A DNA stretch of 64,000 nt from Aurantimonas sp965217685. GTDB taxonomy: Bacteria; Pseudomonadota; Alphaproteobacteria; Rhizobiales; Rhizobiaceae. The position numbers and the translations under genes are program-made. How positions within the stretch are numbered: position 1 is the first letter of the stretch; each line of letters begins with the position of its first letter. The DNA is taken from assembly GCA_965217685.1 (NCBI GenBank), contig CBDCIZ010000003.1:434001-498000 (forward strand). The letters run 5' to 3'. The notes beneath the pieces are model-generated. The model saw only the letters and a program-made list of their open reading frames with translations, made no database searches and was not told the origin of the DNA. Of the stretch, positions 11,808-20,421 are shown piece after piece.

Positions 11808-11976
11808 TCAACCACAATTACCTATCACTGCCAATTGTATGGCCGGTGTTCGCTCGAATGCCTAGGTTCGGTCTCGCGTTCGGATGCGGCGACCTGTCGC
11901 AGATTCGAACCTTTGCCGATTATCGAATCGTCGGGCTCTGCCCGCCGACGACAGCCAATGCCGAGGACCAGACTTC

Positions 11977-12834
11977 GTGACAGCCGCCATCCCGTTTTCC
12001 CGCGCCCTCGCCGGTGCCGCGCTTTGCTTCGGCGTCGTCGTCGCCTCGCTGGGTAGCGGCGCCGCACTGGCGGAAGACGTCTTTACTCATTCGACCGCGC
12101 AATCCGCAGGCAACGAAGCAGGGCCCGGCGGCGAGCCGGTCAACCATGTTCTGGAACTCTTCACGAGCCAGGGCTGCGTCTCCTGCCCACCGGCCGACGC
12201 AATCCTGACCAAGCTGTCACGCCGCTCGGACGTCTTGGCGCTGGCCTATCACGTGGACTATTGGGACTATATCGGCTGGCGCGATACCTTCGGCTCGCGC
12301 GAAAACACCGAGCGCCAGCGTGACTATGCCAGAACCTTCGACACGACGACGGTCTATACGCCCCAACTCGTCATCAACGGCAGCGCCCAGACCGTCGGCT
12401 CGCGCGAACATGCCATCGACAATCTGATCGAGACCCACGATCTGCCGCTGAACGGATCGGGCGCCACCGTCGAGATGCGCCGGCAAGGCGACAGCGTGCA
12501 CATCGTTGCCGATGCCAAGCGTCTTCCCCCCGGGTCGCGCATGCCGGTCCTGCTCCTGGTCATCTACGCCAGCGAGAAGACCACCGCGATCGACAGCGGC
12601 GTCAACATTGGCCACAAGCTCGTCAACACCCATCCTGTGCTGAGCTGGCGCGTTTTAGGCATGTGGTCCGGTAAGCCGCTGCAGATCGACATGCCGGCGG
12701 CCATGCTGCGCAAGGATGCCGACGGGAATGGCGGCTGCGCGGTGCTGCTGCAGGCGGTCCAGTCGGACGGCGCGCCCGGCCCGATACTCGCCGCCGCGAA
12801 CATGTCGTTCGCCGGCCGAACGCCCGACAACTAA
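11977..12834 (+). CDS. DUF1223 family exported thioredoxin-like protein
   Basis: This secreted protein of the DUF1223 family (285 residues) has no assigned function. A signal peptide spans about 32 residues (hydrophobic ALAGAALCFGVVVASLGSGA, then ALA-ED). The mature part begins with a thioredoxin-like strand and redox motif LELFTSQGCVSCPPAD containing CVSC. YHVDYWDYIGW and YTPQLVINGS follow and are family hallmarks. The GTG at 11977 is chosen because GAGGA sits nine bases upstream and it gives a proper signal peptide; an upstream start at 11884 would not. A role in periplasmic thiol chemistry is inference from the motif. Confidence 0.85.
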   Translation: MTAAIPFSRALAGAALCFGVVVASLGSGAALAEDVFTHSTAQSAGNEAGPGGEPVNHVLELFTSQGCVSCPPADAILTKLSRRSDVLALAYHVDYWDYIGWRDTFGSRENTERQRDYARTFDTTTVYTPQLVINGSAQTVGSREHAIDNLIETHDLPLNGSGATVEMRRQGDSVHIVADAKRLPPGSRMPVLLLVIYASEKTTAIDSGVNIGHKLVNTHPVLSWRVLGMWSGKPLQIDMPAAMLRKDADGNGGCAVLLQAVQSDGAPGPILAAANMSFAGRTPDN

Positions 12835-12930
12835 AAGCCGCAGCGCGGCGGACTTGTCGTTCCTGCCGATCTACGTCCTCTTGAATCAGCTTTTGCCCGC
12901 GGCCAGGTTCCGTGTCACCATGACGGTCAA

Positions 12931-12960
12931 ATGACGTCATGCCGCCAGCGGCATCGTCAT
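12931..12960. repeat. Imperfect hairpin between DUF1223 and DUF2794 genes
   Basis: ATGACG plus ATGCCG pair with CGGCAT plus CGTCAT around a 4-base loop, with a 2-base bulge, giving a 12-bp stem. There is no T-run. It may be a weak terminator or a repetitive palindromic element. Confidence 0.5.
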
Positions 12961-13027
12961 CCATTCTCCCGGAGATCCCGTCCGGGAACCCGCCGAGACC
13001 CGCCGGGTCGAACGAAGAATGCGAGAC

Positions 13028-13045
13028 GCACGAAACTATTCGTGC
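13028..13045. repeat. Perfect 7-bp hairpin in the DUF2794 leader
   Basis: GCACGAA and TTCGTGC flank the 4-base loop ACTA, 31 bases upstream of the DUF2794 start codon. It could be an RNA hairpin in the leader or a protein-binding palindrome. Confidence 0.4.
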
Positions 13046-13076
13046 GGGGACGACGAACCCCAACGCTCGCCACCCC

Positions 13077-13466
13077 ATGAGGTCGGATTTGGACGATTTC
13101 GCATCCGCCACGCAGGTTCCGGGCAATCTCGTGGCTTTTCCAGATCAGCGCGCCAAAAGCCTGCCGATCGTCTCCTTCGACCGACGCGAACTCTCACACA
13201 TCCTCAAGGTCTACGGCCGCATGGTCGCCGCCGGCGAATGGCGCGACTACGCCATCGACACCTTGAAGGACAAGGCGGTGTTCTCGGTGTTCCGCCGCAC
13301 CAGCGAAATGCCGCTCTACCGCGTCGAAAAGAATCCCAAGCTTGCCCGCAAGCAGGGCGCCTACCAGGTCGTCGCCGCCGGCGGCCTTGTCATGAAGCGT
13401 GGACATGACCTCGTCCAGGTGCTCACCGTCTTCGACAAGGCGCTGAAGCAAGCGGAGAAGGACTGA
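13077..13466 (+). CDS. DUF2794 family protein
   Basis: This 129-residue protein belongs to the DUF2794 family, found in alphaproteobacteria, with no assigned function. The conserved core begins at VSFDRRELSHILKVYGRMVA and continues with GEWRDYAIDTLKDKAVFSVF and a basic LYRVEKNPKLARKQG segment. No membrane segment or signal peptide is seen, so it should be cytoplasmic. The ATG at 13077 was chosen as the nearest start upstream of the conserved core; longer frames lack similarity. It is convergent with the following acetyltransferase gene, 33 bases apart. Confidence 0.82.
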   Translation: MRSDLDDFASATQVPGNLVAFPDQRAKSLPIVSFDRRELSHILKVYGRMVAAGEWRDYAIDTLKDKAVFSVFRRTSEMPLYRVEKNPKLARKQGAYQVVAAGGLVMKRGHDLVQVLTVFDKALKQAEKD

Positions 13467-13499
13467 ACGCGCTCGTTTCGCACGTTGCCTCGGTCGCCG

Positions 13500-14057
13500 T
13501 CATGTCAACGTCCCTGGAAACACGGCCTCGTTGGGCACCGTCGTGCCGCCCGCGCCGAGCGCCATCTGCATCATCACGGTGTCGATCCAGCGACCGAATT
13601 TGAAGCCGGAGGCTTCGAACGTGCCGACCATGCGGAATCCGGCGCGCTCGTGGACCTTGATCGAGCCGTGATTGTCGGCGCCGCCGATCACCGCGATCAT
13701 CTGCCGGAACCCGAGGTCGCGCGAATCGTCGACGAGCCGGGTCAGCAGCGCGCGGCCGAGCCCCTGCCCTCGTGCGTCCGGCGACAGATAGATCGAGTCC
13801 TCCACCGCCCAGCGATAGGCCGGCCGCGCCCGAAACGCGTTGGCGTAGGCGTAGCCATCGACGGCACCATGGCGATTTTCGGCGACCAGCGTGGGATAGC
13901 CGGCATCGAACATCGCTGAAAAGCGCCGGCGCATCTCCATCTGATCTGGCGGCGTCAGCTCATAGGTCGCCGTCGCGTTCAACACCTCGTATTCGTAGAT
14001 TGCGGTGATCGCCGCAATGTCGTCGAGGGTCGCGGGACGGAGCGTATGGGCGGTCAT
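13500..14057 (-). CDS. GNAT acetyltransferase, phosphinothricin/methionine sulfone type (Pat/Bar-like)
   Basis: This 185-residue GNAT enzyme resembles the PAT/BAR and YncA group, which acetylates phosphinothricin, methionine sulfoximine or related amines. It starts HTLRPATLDDIAAITAIYEY and has the acetyl-CoA pyrophosphate loop DARGQGLGRALL. The family-typical C-terminal segments are VIGGADNHGSIKVHERAGFR and GFKFGRWIDTVMMQ. The real substrate is unknown, so no gene symbol is given. The ATG at 14057 fits the family N terminus; the longer frame upstream to 14141 does not. Confidence 0.87.
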   Translation of the reverse strand: MTAHTLRPATLDDIAAITAIYEYEVLNATATYELTPPDQMEMRRRFSAMFDAGYPTLVAENRHGAVDGYAYANAFRARPAYRWAVEDSIYLSPDARGQGLGRALLTRLVDDSRDLGFRQMIAVIGGADNHGSIKVHERAGFRMVGTFEASGFKFGRWIDTVMMQMALGAGGTTVPNEAVFPGTLT

Positions 14058-14146
14058 GGCGTCTGGCTTTCGACATGCTGGAAATCCGCGCGTCGGGCTC
14101 GATCGCGAGCCGTTTGCGACGGCGCGCATTTTGCAGCGCACGACCC

Positions 14147-14177
14147 AAAAGAAAAGGGCGGCCCGAGAGCCGCCCTT
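14147..14177 (-). terminator. Rho-independent terminator of the Bax-inhibitor-1 gene
   Basis: A perfect 9-bp stem (AAGGGCGGC/GCCGCCCTT at 14154-14162 and 14169-14177, 6-base loop) is followed on the minus strand by TTTTCTTTT. It lies just after the stop of the minus-strand membrane protein. Confidence 0.85.
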
Positions 14178-14183
14178 GGATCA

Positions 14184-14978
14184 TTAGTCCCGACTTGTCG
14201 CCCGCTCAGTTGCGGTTGCCGAAAAGCTGCAGCAGAACAGGAACATGTTGAGGAAGTCGAGGTAGAGGCGCAGGGCGCCCATGACAGCCTTGCGACCCAT
14301 GACGGCCGAGCCGTCGCCCTCGTAATACATTTCCTTGATCTGCTGCGTGTCGTAGGCGGTCAGTCCCGCGAAGACGAGCACGCCGATGCAGGAGATGGCG
14401 AAGGTCAGCGCCGGTGAGGCGAGGAAGATGTTCACCACCATCGCGATGACGATGCCGATCACGCCCATGAACAGGAACGAGCCCCAGCCCGAAATGTCGC
14501 GCTTGGTGGTGTAGCCCCACAGCGACAGCGCGCCGAAGGCGGCGGCCGTGATGAAGAACACCTGGGTGATCGATTCCTGCGTATAGACGAGGAAGATCGT
14601 CGACAGCGAAAGGCCGACCATGGTCGCATAGGCCCAGAAAGTCGCCTGTGCGGCCGCAACGCTCATCTTGTGAACGCGGAAGGACAGGAAGAAAACCATC
14701 GCCAGAGGCGCGAGCATCAGGACCCAACGCAGAGGCGAGGTGTAGATGACGCCACCGAGCTGCGTCAGATAGACGCCGCCGATTTGGCCGACGGACTGCG
14801 ACGGGTCGGTCGTGGTCGCGAACGAATAGAGAGCAAAAGCAGCGATGCCGGTCAGCGCGAGGCCACCCGCCATCAGATTGTAGACCTTGATCATGTAGGA
14901 GCGGAGACCCTGATCGATGTCCGCTCTGGTACCGGCGGCAGGCACTGTCCGTGCGCCGGGAGTCCGATAATCAGCCAT
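14184..14978 (-). CDS. Bax inhibitor-1/YccA family membrane protein, C terminus frame-shifted
   Basis: This is a seven-segment inner-membrane protein of the Bax inhibitor-1 family (YccA/TMBIM-like), some of which modulate FtsH or act as pH-gated calcium leaks. The frame gives 264 residues beginning ADYRTPGARTVPAAGTRADI. Conserved motifs include AGLTAYDTQQIKEMYYEGD and ALRLYLDFLNMFLF. The last 17 residues are not family-like. One base added near 14236 gives LLQLFGNRN and a stop at 14206, which is how rhizobial members end. The intact family end is therefore in another frame, suggesting a one-base deletion or error. A good terminator follows. Confidence 0.88.
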   Translation of the reverse strand: MADYRTPGARTVPAAGTRADIDQGLRSYMIKVYNLMAGGLALTGIAAFALYSFATTTDPSQSVGQIGGVYLTQLGGVIYTSPLRWVLMLAPLAMVFFLSFRVHKMSVAAAQATFWAYATMVGLSLSTIFLVYTQESITQVFFITAAAFGALSLWGYTTKRDISGWGSFLFMGVIGIVIAMVVNIFLASPALTFAISCIGVLVFAGLTAYDTQQIKEMYYEGDGSAVMGRKAVMGALRLYLDFLNMFLFCCSFSATATERATSRD

Positions 14979-15281
14979 AGAATGTATTCCTTTCTGCGTG
15001 TCCCGTCCGGTGTCCTGCGCAACGCCTTTGAAAGCGCGGAGGAGGCGCCGCTGGCGGGACGCCCAGCGTTCCTGCCAACCAATATGCGGCTGCCAGTCGT
15101 TTCACACAAGGCTTGGACGGGCGCCTGGGCCGAATTGCTGCACAAACGGGATTAATTCTGCGTTATCACGTCCACGGCGGTAAAAGTCCCATCGAGATTC
15201 CTCGTAGAGCTTACGAAATATTTAAACGATGGGAAACGCGGCCGACAGATGCCTCCTGCCCGCGTCGGCGTCCCGCCCGTC
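14979..15281. other. Intergenic region upstream of the Bax-inhibitor-1 gene
   Basis: These 303 bases separate the end of the ABC permease gene from the start of the minus-strand Bax-inhibitor-1 gene and must carry the latter's promoter. An AT-rich patch around 15145-15235 is the likely location. I see no gene and no strong hairpin. Confidence 0.45.
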
Positions 15282-17891
15282 CTAAAGTGCCCGCAGCACC
15301 GGCGCGGCCTTCTGACCGAGAATGCGCCACGTGCCGGCAAGGCCGATGCCGACGGTCAGCACCAGCGAGACGACCAGAGTGGTCAGCGCCACCGTCCAGT
15401 CGAACACGAAAGGCAGTTGCATGATCGTATCGACGACGAACCAGGCGGCGAGCGCGCCCGCGCCGATCGCGAAGAGTCCGGTGGCCAGGCCCAGCAGAAT
15501 ATATTCGGTCGTGAACGCCCGGATCAGCACCATGCGCGTCGCGCCCAGCGTCTTCAGCACCACCGAATCGTGCACTCGCCCGCGATTGCCCGCAGCCAGC
15601 GCTCCCGCCAGCACCAGCACCGAGGCCACCAGCGCAACGGCCGCCGCGACGCGAATCGCCAGCGCCAACTGCGCGATGAGGCCGTTCACCGCATCGAGCG
15701 CCTCCTTGACGCGCACCGTGGTCACCGCCGGATAGGCGTTGGTGATGCCGTTGATGACGCGCTTTTCGGCTGCATTCCCGGCCTTCGGCGATGCAGCCGT
15801 CGGCATCGACAGGGTCGCGAGCCAGGCGTGCGGGGCACCGGCGAAGGTGTTGGGCGAGAACACCATGATGAAGTTGATCGACAGGTTCTCCCATTCGATG
15901 GTGCGGAAATTGGCGATCTTCGCGGTCACGTTGCGGCCGAGGACGTTGACGGTAATCGTGTCGCCGATCTTGAGGCCGAGTTCCCTGCCCTCCTCGGCGG
16001 CGAAGGAGACCAGCGGCTCGCCGCCGTAATCGCCGGGCCACCATTGGCCCTCGGCCAGCGAGGCGTTTTCGGGGATCGATGCCGAATAGGTGATGCCGCG
16101 GTCGCCGCGCAGCACCCAGCCGCCCTTCTCGGGCTTTTCCATGGTCGCGACGTCCTGGCCGGCGAGCCTGGTGATCCGCCCGCGCAGCATCGGCGCGGCG
16201 TTCAGGGTGGCGTTCGGCGCAAGAGAACTGATCTCCTTGCGAAAGCCGTCGATCTCGCCATTCTGGATGTCGACGAAGAAGAAGTTCGGTGCCCGGTTGG
16301 CCAGCCCCGCGCCGATCTCCTGGCGCAGATCGTAGTCGATAGTGGCGAGCGTCACGAGCAGGGTGAGGCCGAGGCCCAAGGACAGGACGACCGAGCCGGT
16401 CAGCGCGCCGGGACGATGGATGTTGCCGATGGCAAGCCGCAGCGGCGTCGATTTCACGCGCGGCGCGCGGCGGGCGAGCCACTGGATGGCGATGGCAACG
16501 CCCCGCAAGATGAGAAAGGCCGCCGCCGTTCCCACGAGGAACGTCAGCGCCACGCGCTTGTCGCCGGCCATGACGAGGGCGAGGATGGCGATCAGCAGCG
16601 CCAGACCCAGCGCCGCGCCGAGATAGGCCCAGCGCATCCGAGCCGTCGCGGCCGAGCCGGCATCGCGGAAAAGCGCGGTCGCCGCGACGTCGCGGGTGCG
16701 CCCGAGCGGCAGGATCGCGAAGGTCAGCGCCGTCAACGCACCGAACACCGCGGCGACCAGCAGCGCGAGAGGGTAGACCGAGGCGTCGGCCGCGATCGGT
16801 ATGACGCTCTGCAGGAACTGCGCCGTTACGAAAGGCGCGATAGCCGCCAGAACGAGCCCGAGCACGATGCCGAGGGCGGCGAGCAGCATGATCTGGATGA
16901 GATAGATCGATACGACGAAGCCGCCGCCGGCGCCGAGCGATTTGAAGGTCGCGATAACCGACCGCTTGGAGTCCAGATAGGCGTTGACGGCGTTGGCGAC
17001 GCCGACGCCGCCGACAATCAGCGCCGTCAGCCCGACCAGTGTCAGGAACTGCGAGAACCGCTCTATATTGCGCTGGAGCGAGGGCGCCGCTTCCGCCGAG
17101 GTGCGGATCTGAATGCCGCTGTCGCCGAGCTTTTCGGTTGCGGCCTCCCCGAGCGCCTTTGTCTGCGCACTGTCGGCGAGCCGAACCTTGGTGTCGTAGC
17201 GCACGAGGCTGCCCGGCTGGACGAGCCCGGTGGCGACCAGAGCCTTGTCCGAAATCATCAGCCTTGGCGCGAAGTTGAAGCCGTCCGAAAGCACGTCCGG
17301 CTCGCTGTCGAGGATGCCGCGCAGCTCAAGATCGATATTGCCGAGGCGCACCGTCTGGCCGGGCTTGACGTTCAGTCGCTCGTAAAGCTCGCGCGCAGCG
17401 ACGACGCCGAAGGTGCCGTTCTTTTCGGCGAGCAGCGACGCGAGCGGTTCGGCGGGCGTCGTTCCGACGCTGCCATAGAGCGGATAGGCGCCGTCGACCG
17501 CCTTGACCTCGGCGAGGGACTGGTCGCTTCCGTCGGCGAGCCGCACCATCGAGCGCAGCGAGGCGGCCTGCGACGTCCGGCCCAGCCCCTCGATGTAGCT
17601 CTGCTCGTCGGGCGTCGGCTTGCGCTGTACCAGCGAAAAGCGCAGATCGCCGCCGAGAATCACCCGCCCCTGCTCGGCAATGCCTTGCGTCATCATCGAG
17701 GCGACGGAATTCACCGCGCCGATCGCGGCGACGCCCAGCGTGATGCAGGCGAGGAAGATGTAGAATCCGGATAAACCCCCGCGCATCTCGCGAAGCCCGA
17801 AGCGCCAGGCGAGCTTCAGATTGCCGCGGCCCTTGGACAGGCTCGTTTCGGCGCCTGATGCGGAGGCAGGTGCGGTTCCAGCGACGCTCAC
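15282..17891 (-). CDS. FtsX-family ABC transporter permease (YbbP-like)
   Basis: This is a large 869-residue permease with ten or so membrane segments arranged as two FtsX domains plus periplasmic regions, as in YbbP. An N-terminal membrane segment (residues 41-64, GFYIFLACITLGVAAIGAVN) is followed by a periplasmic MacB-PCD-like domain. Then come FtsX repeats near residues 280-400 (LVGLTALIVGGVGVANAVNA) and 740-860 (VALVASVLVLAGALAAGNRG). Its start overlaps the ATPase gene end by four bases. With that ATPase and the divergent TesA esterase, it forms a conserved locus in many proteobacteria. Transport or mechanotransmission of envelope lipids is suspected but unproven. Confidence 0.88.
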   Translation of the reverse strand: MSVAGTAPASASGAETSLSKGRGNLKLAWRFGLREMRGGLSGFYIFLACITLGVAAIGAVNSVASMMTQGIAEQGRVILGGDLRFSLVQRKPTPDEQSYIEGLGRTSQAASLRSMVRLADGSDQSLAEVKAVDGAYPLYGSVGTTPAEPLASLLAEKNGTFGVVAARELYERLNVKPGQTVRLGNIDLELRGILDSEPDVLSDGFNFAPRLMISDKALVATGLVQPGSLVRYDTKVRLADSAQTKALGEAATEKLGDSGIQIRTSAEAAPSLQRNIERFSQFLTLVGLTALIVGGVGVANAVNAYLDSKRSVIATFKSLGAGGGFVVSIYLIQIMLLAALGIVLGLVLAAIAPFVTAQFLQSVIPIAADASVYPLALLVAAVFGALTALTFAILPLGRTRDVAATALFRDAGSAATARMRWAYLGAALGLALLIAILALVMAGDKRVALTFLVGTAAAFLILRGVAIAIQWLARRAPRVKSTPLRLAIGNIHRPGALTGSVVLSLGLGLTLLVTLATIDYDLRQEIGAGLANRAPNFFFVDIQNGEIDGFRKEISSLAPNATLNAAPMLRGRITRLAGQDVATMEKPEKGGWVLRGDRGITYSASIPENASLAEGQWWPGDYGGEPLVSFAAEEGRELGLKIGDTITVNVLGRNVTAKIANFRTIEWENLSINFIMVFSPNTFAGAPHAWLATLSMPTAASPKAGNAAEKRVINGITNAYPAVTTVRVKEALDAVNGLIAQLALAIRVAAAVALVASVLVLAGALAAGNRGRVHDSVVLKTLGATRMVLIRAFTTEYILLGLATGLFAIGAGALAAWFVVDTIMQLPFVFDWTVALTTLVVSLVLTVGIGLAGTWRILGQKAAPVLRAL

Positions 17892-18631
17892 GAGTGCGCC
17901 TCGGCCAGCTCTGGAGCCGCGGTCATCGCCGGGCCACCCTCATGCGCGCGCTTTTCGGCCTCGCTCAGAATATTGCCGGAGCGCACGGCGACCTCGCGGC
18001 CGCAGCGATGGGCAAGCCCCGCATCATGGGTGACGATCACCAGCGTCATCTGCCGCCTGGCGCATTCTGCAAAGAGCAGGTCTGCGACCTGCCGGCCGGT
18101 CTCTTGGTCGAGATTGCCGGTCGGCTCGTCGGCGATCAGGATGGCCGGCTCCGGCGCCAGCGCCCGGGCGAGCGCCACGCGCTGTTGTTCGCCGCCGGAA
18201 AGCTCTCCCGGATAGTGGGTGACGCGGTCGGCGAGCCCGACATTGGAAAGCTCGCGCCTCGCTCGTTCGAAGGCGTCGGCGTGGCCGGCAAGCTCCAGGG
18301 GCACGGCAACGTTTTCCAGCGCCGTCATGTTCGGGATCAGGTGGAAGGACTGGAAGACGATGCCGATATTCTGGCCGCGAAAAGTTGCGAGCTGGTCCTC
18401 GCTGAGGCCCGACAGCTCCTGGCCGGCGATCTCGACCTGCCCCTCGTCGGCGCGTTCGAGGCCGGCGAGCACCATCAAAAGCGTTGACTTGCCCGAACCG
18501 GAGGGCCCGACGATACCGACGGATTCGCCTCGCGCCACATTTAGGTCCAACCCCTTCAGGACATGCACGGCGCTGTGGCCGCTACCGAGAGTCAAATGAA
18601 CGTGTCGCAACCGGATCGCTGGTTCTGCCAA
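17888..18631 (-). CDS. ABC transporter ATP-binding protein (YbbA/LolD-like)
   Basis: This 247-residue ATPase is of the MacB/LolD class, with Walker A GPSGSGKS (residues 42-49), Q-loop VFQSFHLIPNMTALENV, signature LSGGEQQR, Walker B ILIADEPTGNLD and the H-loop VIVTHD. It precedes the FtsX-type permease with a four-base overlap, so the two form one transporter. It runs divergently from tesA, whose start lies only 69 bases away. The promoters of both directions must therefore sit within or very near the short spacer. Confidence 0.92.
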   Translation of the reverse strand: MAEPAIRLRHVHLTLGSGHSAVHVLKGLDLNVARGESVGIVGPSGSGKSTLLMVLAGLERADEGQVEIAGQELSGLSEDQLATFRGQNIGIVFQSFHLIPNMTALENVAVPLELAGHADAFERARRELSNVGLADRVTHYPGELSGGEQQRVALARALAPEPAILIADEPTGNLDQETGRQVADLLFAECARRQMTLVIVTHDAGLAHRCGREVAVRSGNILSEAEKRAHEGGPAMTAAPELAEAHS

Positions 18632-18700
18632 GGCCGCCGGCTCCTATATGCAAGGCTCGTGGAACGCGCCCTTCAAGGGCCAGCGCTATATGGGTGTGCG

Positions 18701-19378
18701 ATGCAACGCTTCCAACCGATCCTCGCCGCACTGACGATGATGTCATGGCTGTTGGCCCCGATTGCGGCCAACGCACAGGACGCCGCCGCGTCGATTGGCA
18801 AAACGCCGCTGCAGGTGGTCGCCTTCGGCGATAGCCTCTCGGCGGGATATGGCGTCGGGCCGGGCGAGTCCTTCCCCGAGCAGCTGCAAAAAGCCTTGCG
18901 CGACAAGGGCTACGATGCGGACGTCGCCAATGCCGGCGTGTCCGGCGACACGACGACCGGGGGTCTTGCCCGCGTCGAATGGTCGGTGCCGCAAAGCACC
19001 GATCTCGTCATCGTGGAACTCGGCGCCAACGATGCGCTCCGCGGCGTTTCGCCCGACATCACTCGAAAGAACCTCGACGCGATCCTTCAAAAGCTGAAGA
19101 ATCGCGGCCAGGCGACCATCCTCGCCGGCATGATCGCCCCGCCCAACATGGGCGGCGATTACAGCAGGGGTTTCGATCCGATCTATACGGACCTCGCGAA
19201 AAAATACGACGTGCCGCTCTACCCGTTCTTCCTCGACGGCGTGGCGGCCAAGCCCGAGCTGAACCAGAACGACGCCATGCACCCCAACGCCAAGGGCATT
19301 GCGATCATCGTCGAAAAGATGCTGCCGATGGTGAGCCAGGCCCTCGATAAGCTCAAATCCGCGAAGGCGTCGGGGTGA
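18701..19378 (+). CDS. tesA: Periplasmic GDSL esterase/lysophospholipase TesA
   Basis: This SGNH-hydrolase (225 residues) is a multifunctional acyl-CoA thioesterase, lysophospholipase and arylesterase. A signal peptide of about 25 residues ends ANA-QD. Block I is FGDSLSAGYG with nucleophile S45. Block II is GVSGDTTTGG, block III LGANDALRG with the oxyanion Asn, and block V DAMHPNAKG with the catalytic Asp and His. The ATG at 18701 gives a proper signal peptide; a frame open to 18563 would run into the divergent ATPase gene. Location beside the YbbA/YbbP-like transporter is conserved and suggests a shared role with membrane lipids. Confidence 0.92.
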   Translation: MQRFQPILAALTMMSWLLAPIAANAQDAAASIGKTPLQVVAFGDSLSAGYGVGPGESFPEQLQKALRDKGYDADVANAGVSGDTTTGGLARVEWSVPQSTDLVIVELGANDALRGVSPDITRKNLDAILQKLKNRGQATILAGMIAPPNMGGDYSRGFDPIYTDLAKKYDVPLYPFFLDGVAAKPELNQNDAMHPNAKGIAIIVEKMLPMVSQALDKLKSAKASG

Positions 19379-20100
19379 TCGCCGAAGCGAGGCGCTTCAA
19401 AGGCGCCGTCAAGGCGGTGAGGCCTCGGCTGCGCCGGGCCGAGCAACGCAAAGACGAAGGCCTCGCTCTCGTCGGCCATTTCCCGCGACAGGCTGGCGGC
19501 ATCGGCATAAGGCCGAAGGATTTCCGCCGTGACCTCGCCGGCGACGAAGGAGAGATCGGCGCCATATTTTGTGGCGATCGCCTGCATGCGGCGGTTTTCT
19601 CGCAGGCAGGTGAGAAACAGCCGCCGGACGCCGCGATTGCGGGCCGAGGCGATCAGCCCTCCGAACAACCGGTCGCCATGGCCACGGCCCTGGAATTCCG
19701 GCTCGATCGAGAAAGCCCCCTCCGCCTCGTGATACGAGTCGGTCAGGAACCGCAGCTCGGCGATGCCGCGCAGCGTGCCTTCGATGAAGAGGCCCTTGAC
19801 CAGCGCGTCGTTGCCGAGCGCCATCGCAGCATAGCGCTCAAGGAACGCGGCGTTGACAGCATTGCCGAAGCGAAGGCGCCGTGCATCCGGCCCGAGCCGC
19901 AGGAGATGCCCGAGGATAAGGTCCGATTCGCCCGGATGCAGGCGACGGATGTGACGGTCCTCCGGCTCGCACCGTGCCGGTCGTGCGGCCAAATCCAGCT
20001 TGTCCACATCTTGTGCAAGGCGCCCGGTGCCGGAGCGTGCGGGTAAGAGGGCATCGCCGGCCGCGGTTTGCGAAAAAAGCGATTCTGCGAGCTGGTGCAT
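19219..20100 (-). CDS. GNAT family N-acetyltransferase, frame disturbed at both ends
   Basis: The central frame encodes a GNAT domain: RRLHPGESDLILGHLLRLGP, the acetyl-CoA loop EFQGRGHGDRLFGGLI, then ASARNRGVRRLFLTCLRENRRM. The substrate is unknown. As written the frame starts at 20100 without a ribosome site and runs 160 bases into tesA on the opposite strand. Two single-base changes give a more natural gene. One added C or A at 20101-20106 links the frame to an ATG at 20117 with GGGAGG upstream. One added C in the CCC at 19435-19437 ends the protein at 19409, 31 bases short of tesA. I take the natural gene to be about 19409-20117. The function call is firm and the ends are not. Confidence 0.7.
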   Translation of the reverse strand: MHQLAESLFSQTAAGDALLPARSGTGRLAQDVDKLDLAARPARCEPEDRHIRRLHPGESDLILGHLLRLGPDARRLRFGNAVNAAFLERYAAMALGNDALVKGLFIEGTLRGIAELRFLTDSYHEAEGAFSIEPEFQGRGHGDRLFGGLIASARNRGVRRLFLTCLRENRRMQAIATKYGADLSFVAGEVTAEILRPYADAASLSREMADESEAFVFALLGPAQPRPHRLDGAFEAPRFGDHPDAFADLSLSRAWLTIGSIFSTMIAMPLALGCMASFWFSSGLAATPSRKNG

Positions 20101-20117
20101 GGGTTTAAAGCCTTCAT

Positions 20118-20421
20118 TTCGGCCTCCCGCGACACCTCCCTGTCACACCTCTTAGATAATTGGGCACCGCGATAACCACAACGCCGATAGGGTCGGCGCA
20201 GGGCTGCCCTGTGCTTGCAACATGACTGGTGAGGTGAAAGACTCGCGATGCGGAAGAAACGCGGCTTGGCAGGGGCGAAACGGGCGTTGTGACGTCCGCA
20301 CCCCGCCCGCACAAGCTATCGGCGTCTTCCTGAGTGTCGCGGGACGTTTCCACGGCTCGCGATCGATCGTCGGAATGGCGGATGCGACGGAGCGACGCGT
20401 CAGATGAATGCGAGGTGCCCC
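20118..20421. other. Divergent intergenic region between the GNAT gene and thpR
   Basis: About 300 bases carry the promoters of the two divergent genes. A strong GGGAGG ribosome site for the minus strand lies immediately inside its left edge. No gene, strong terminator or clear consensus promoter is seen. Confidence 0.45.

Noticed and set aside
15249..17774. A long open frame antisense to the FtsX-type permease
   Set aside because: Arg/Gln/Asp-rich nonsense composition typical of antisense frames; no motifs and no ribosome site.
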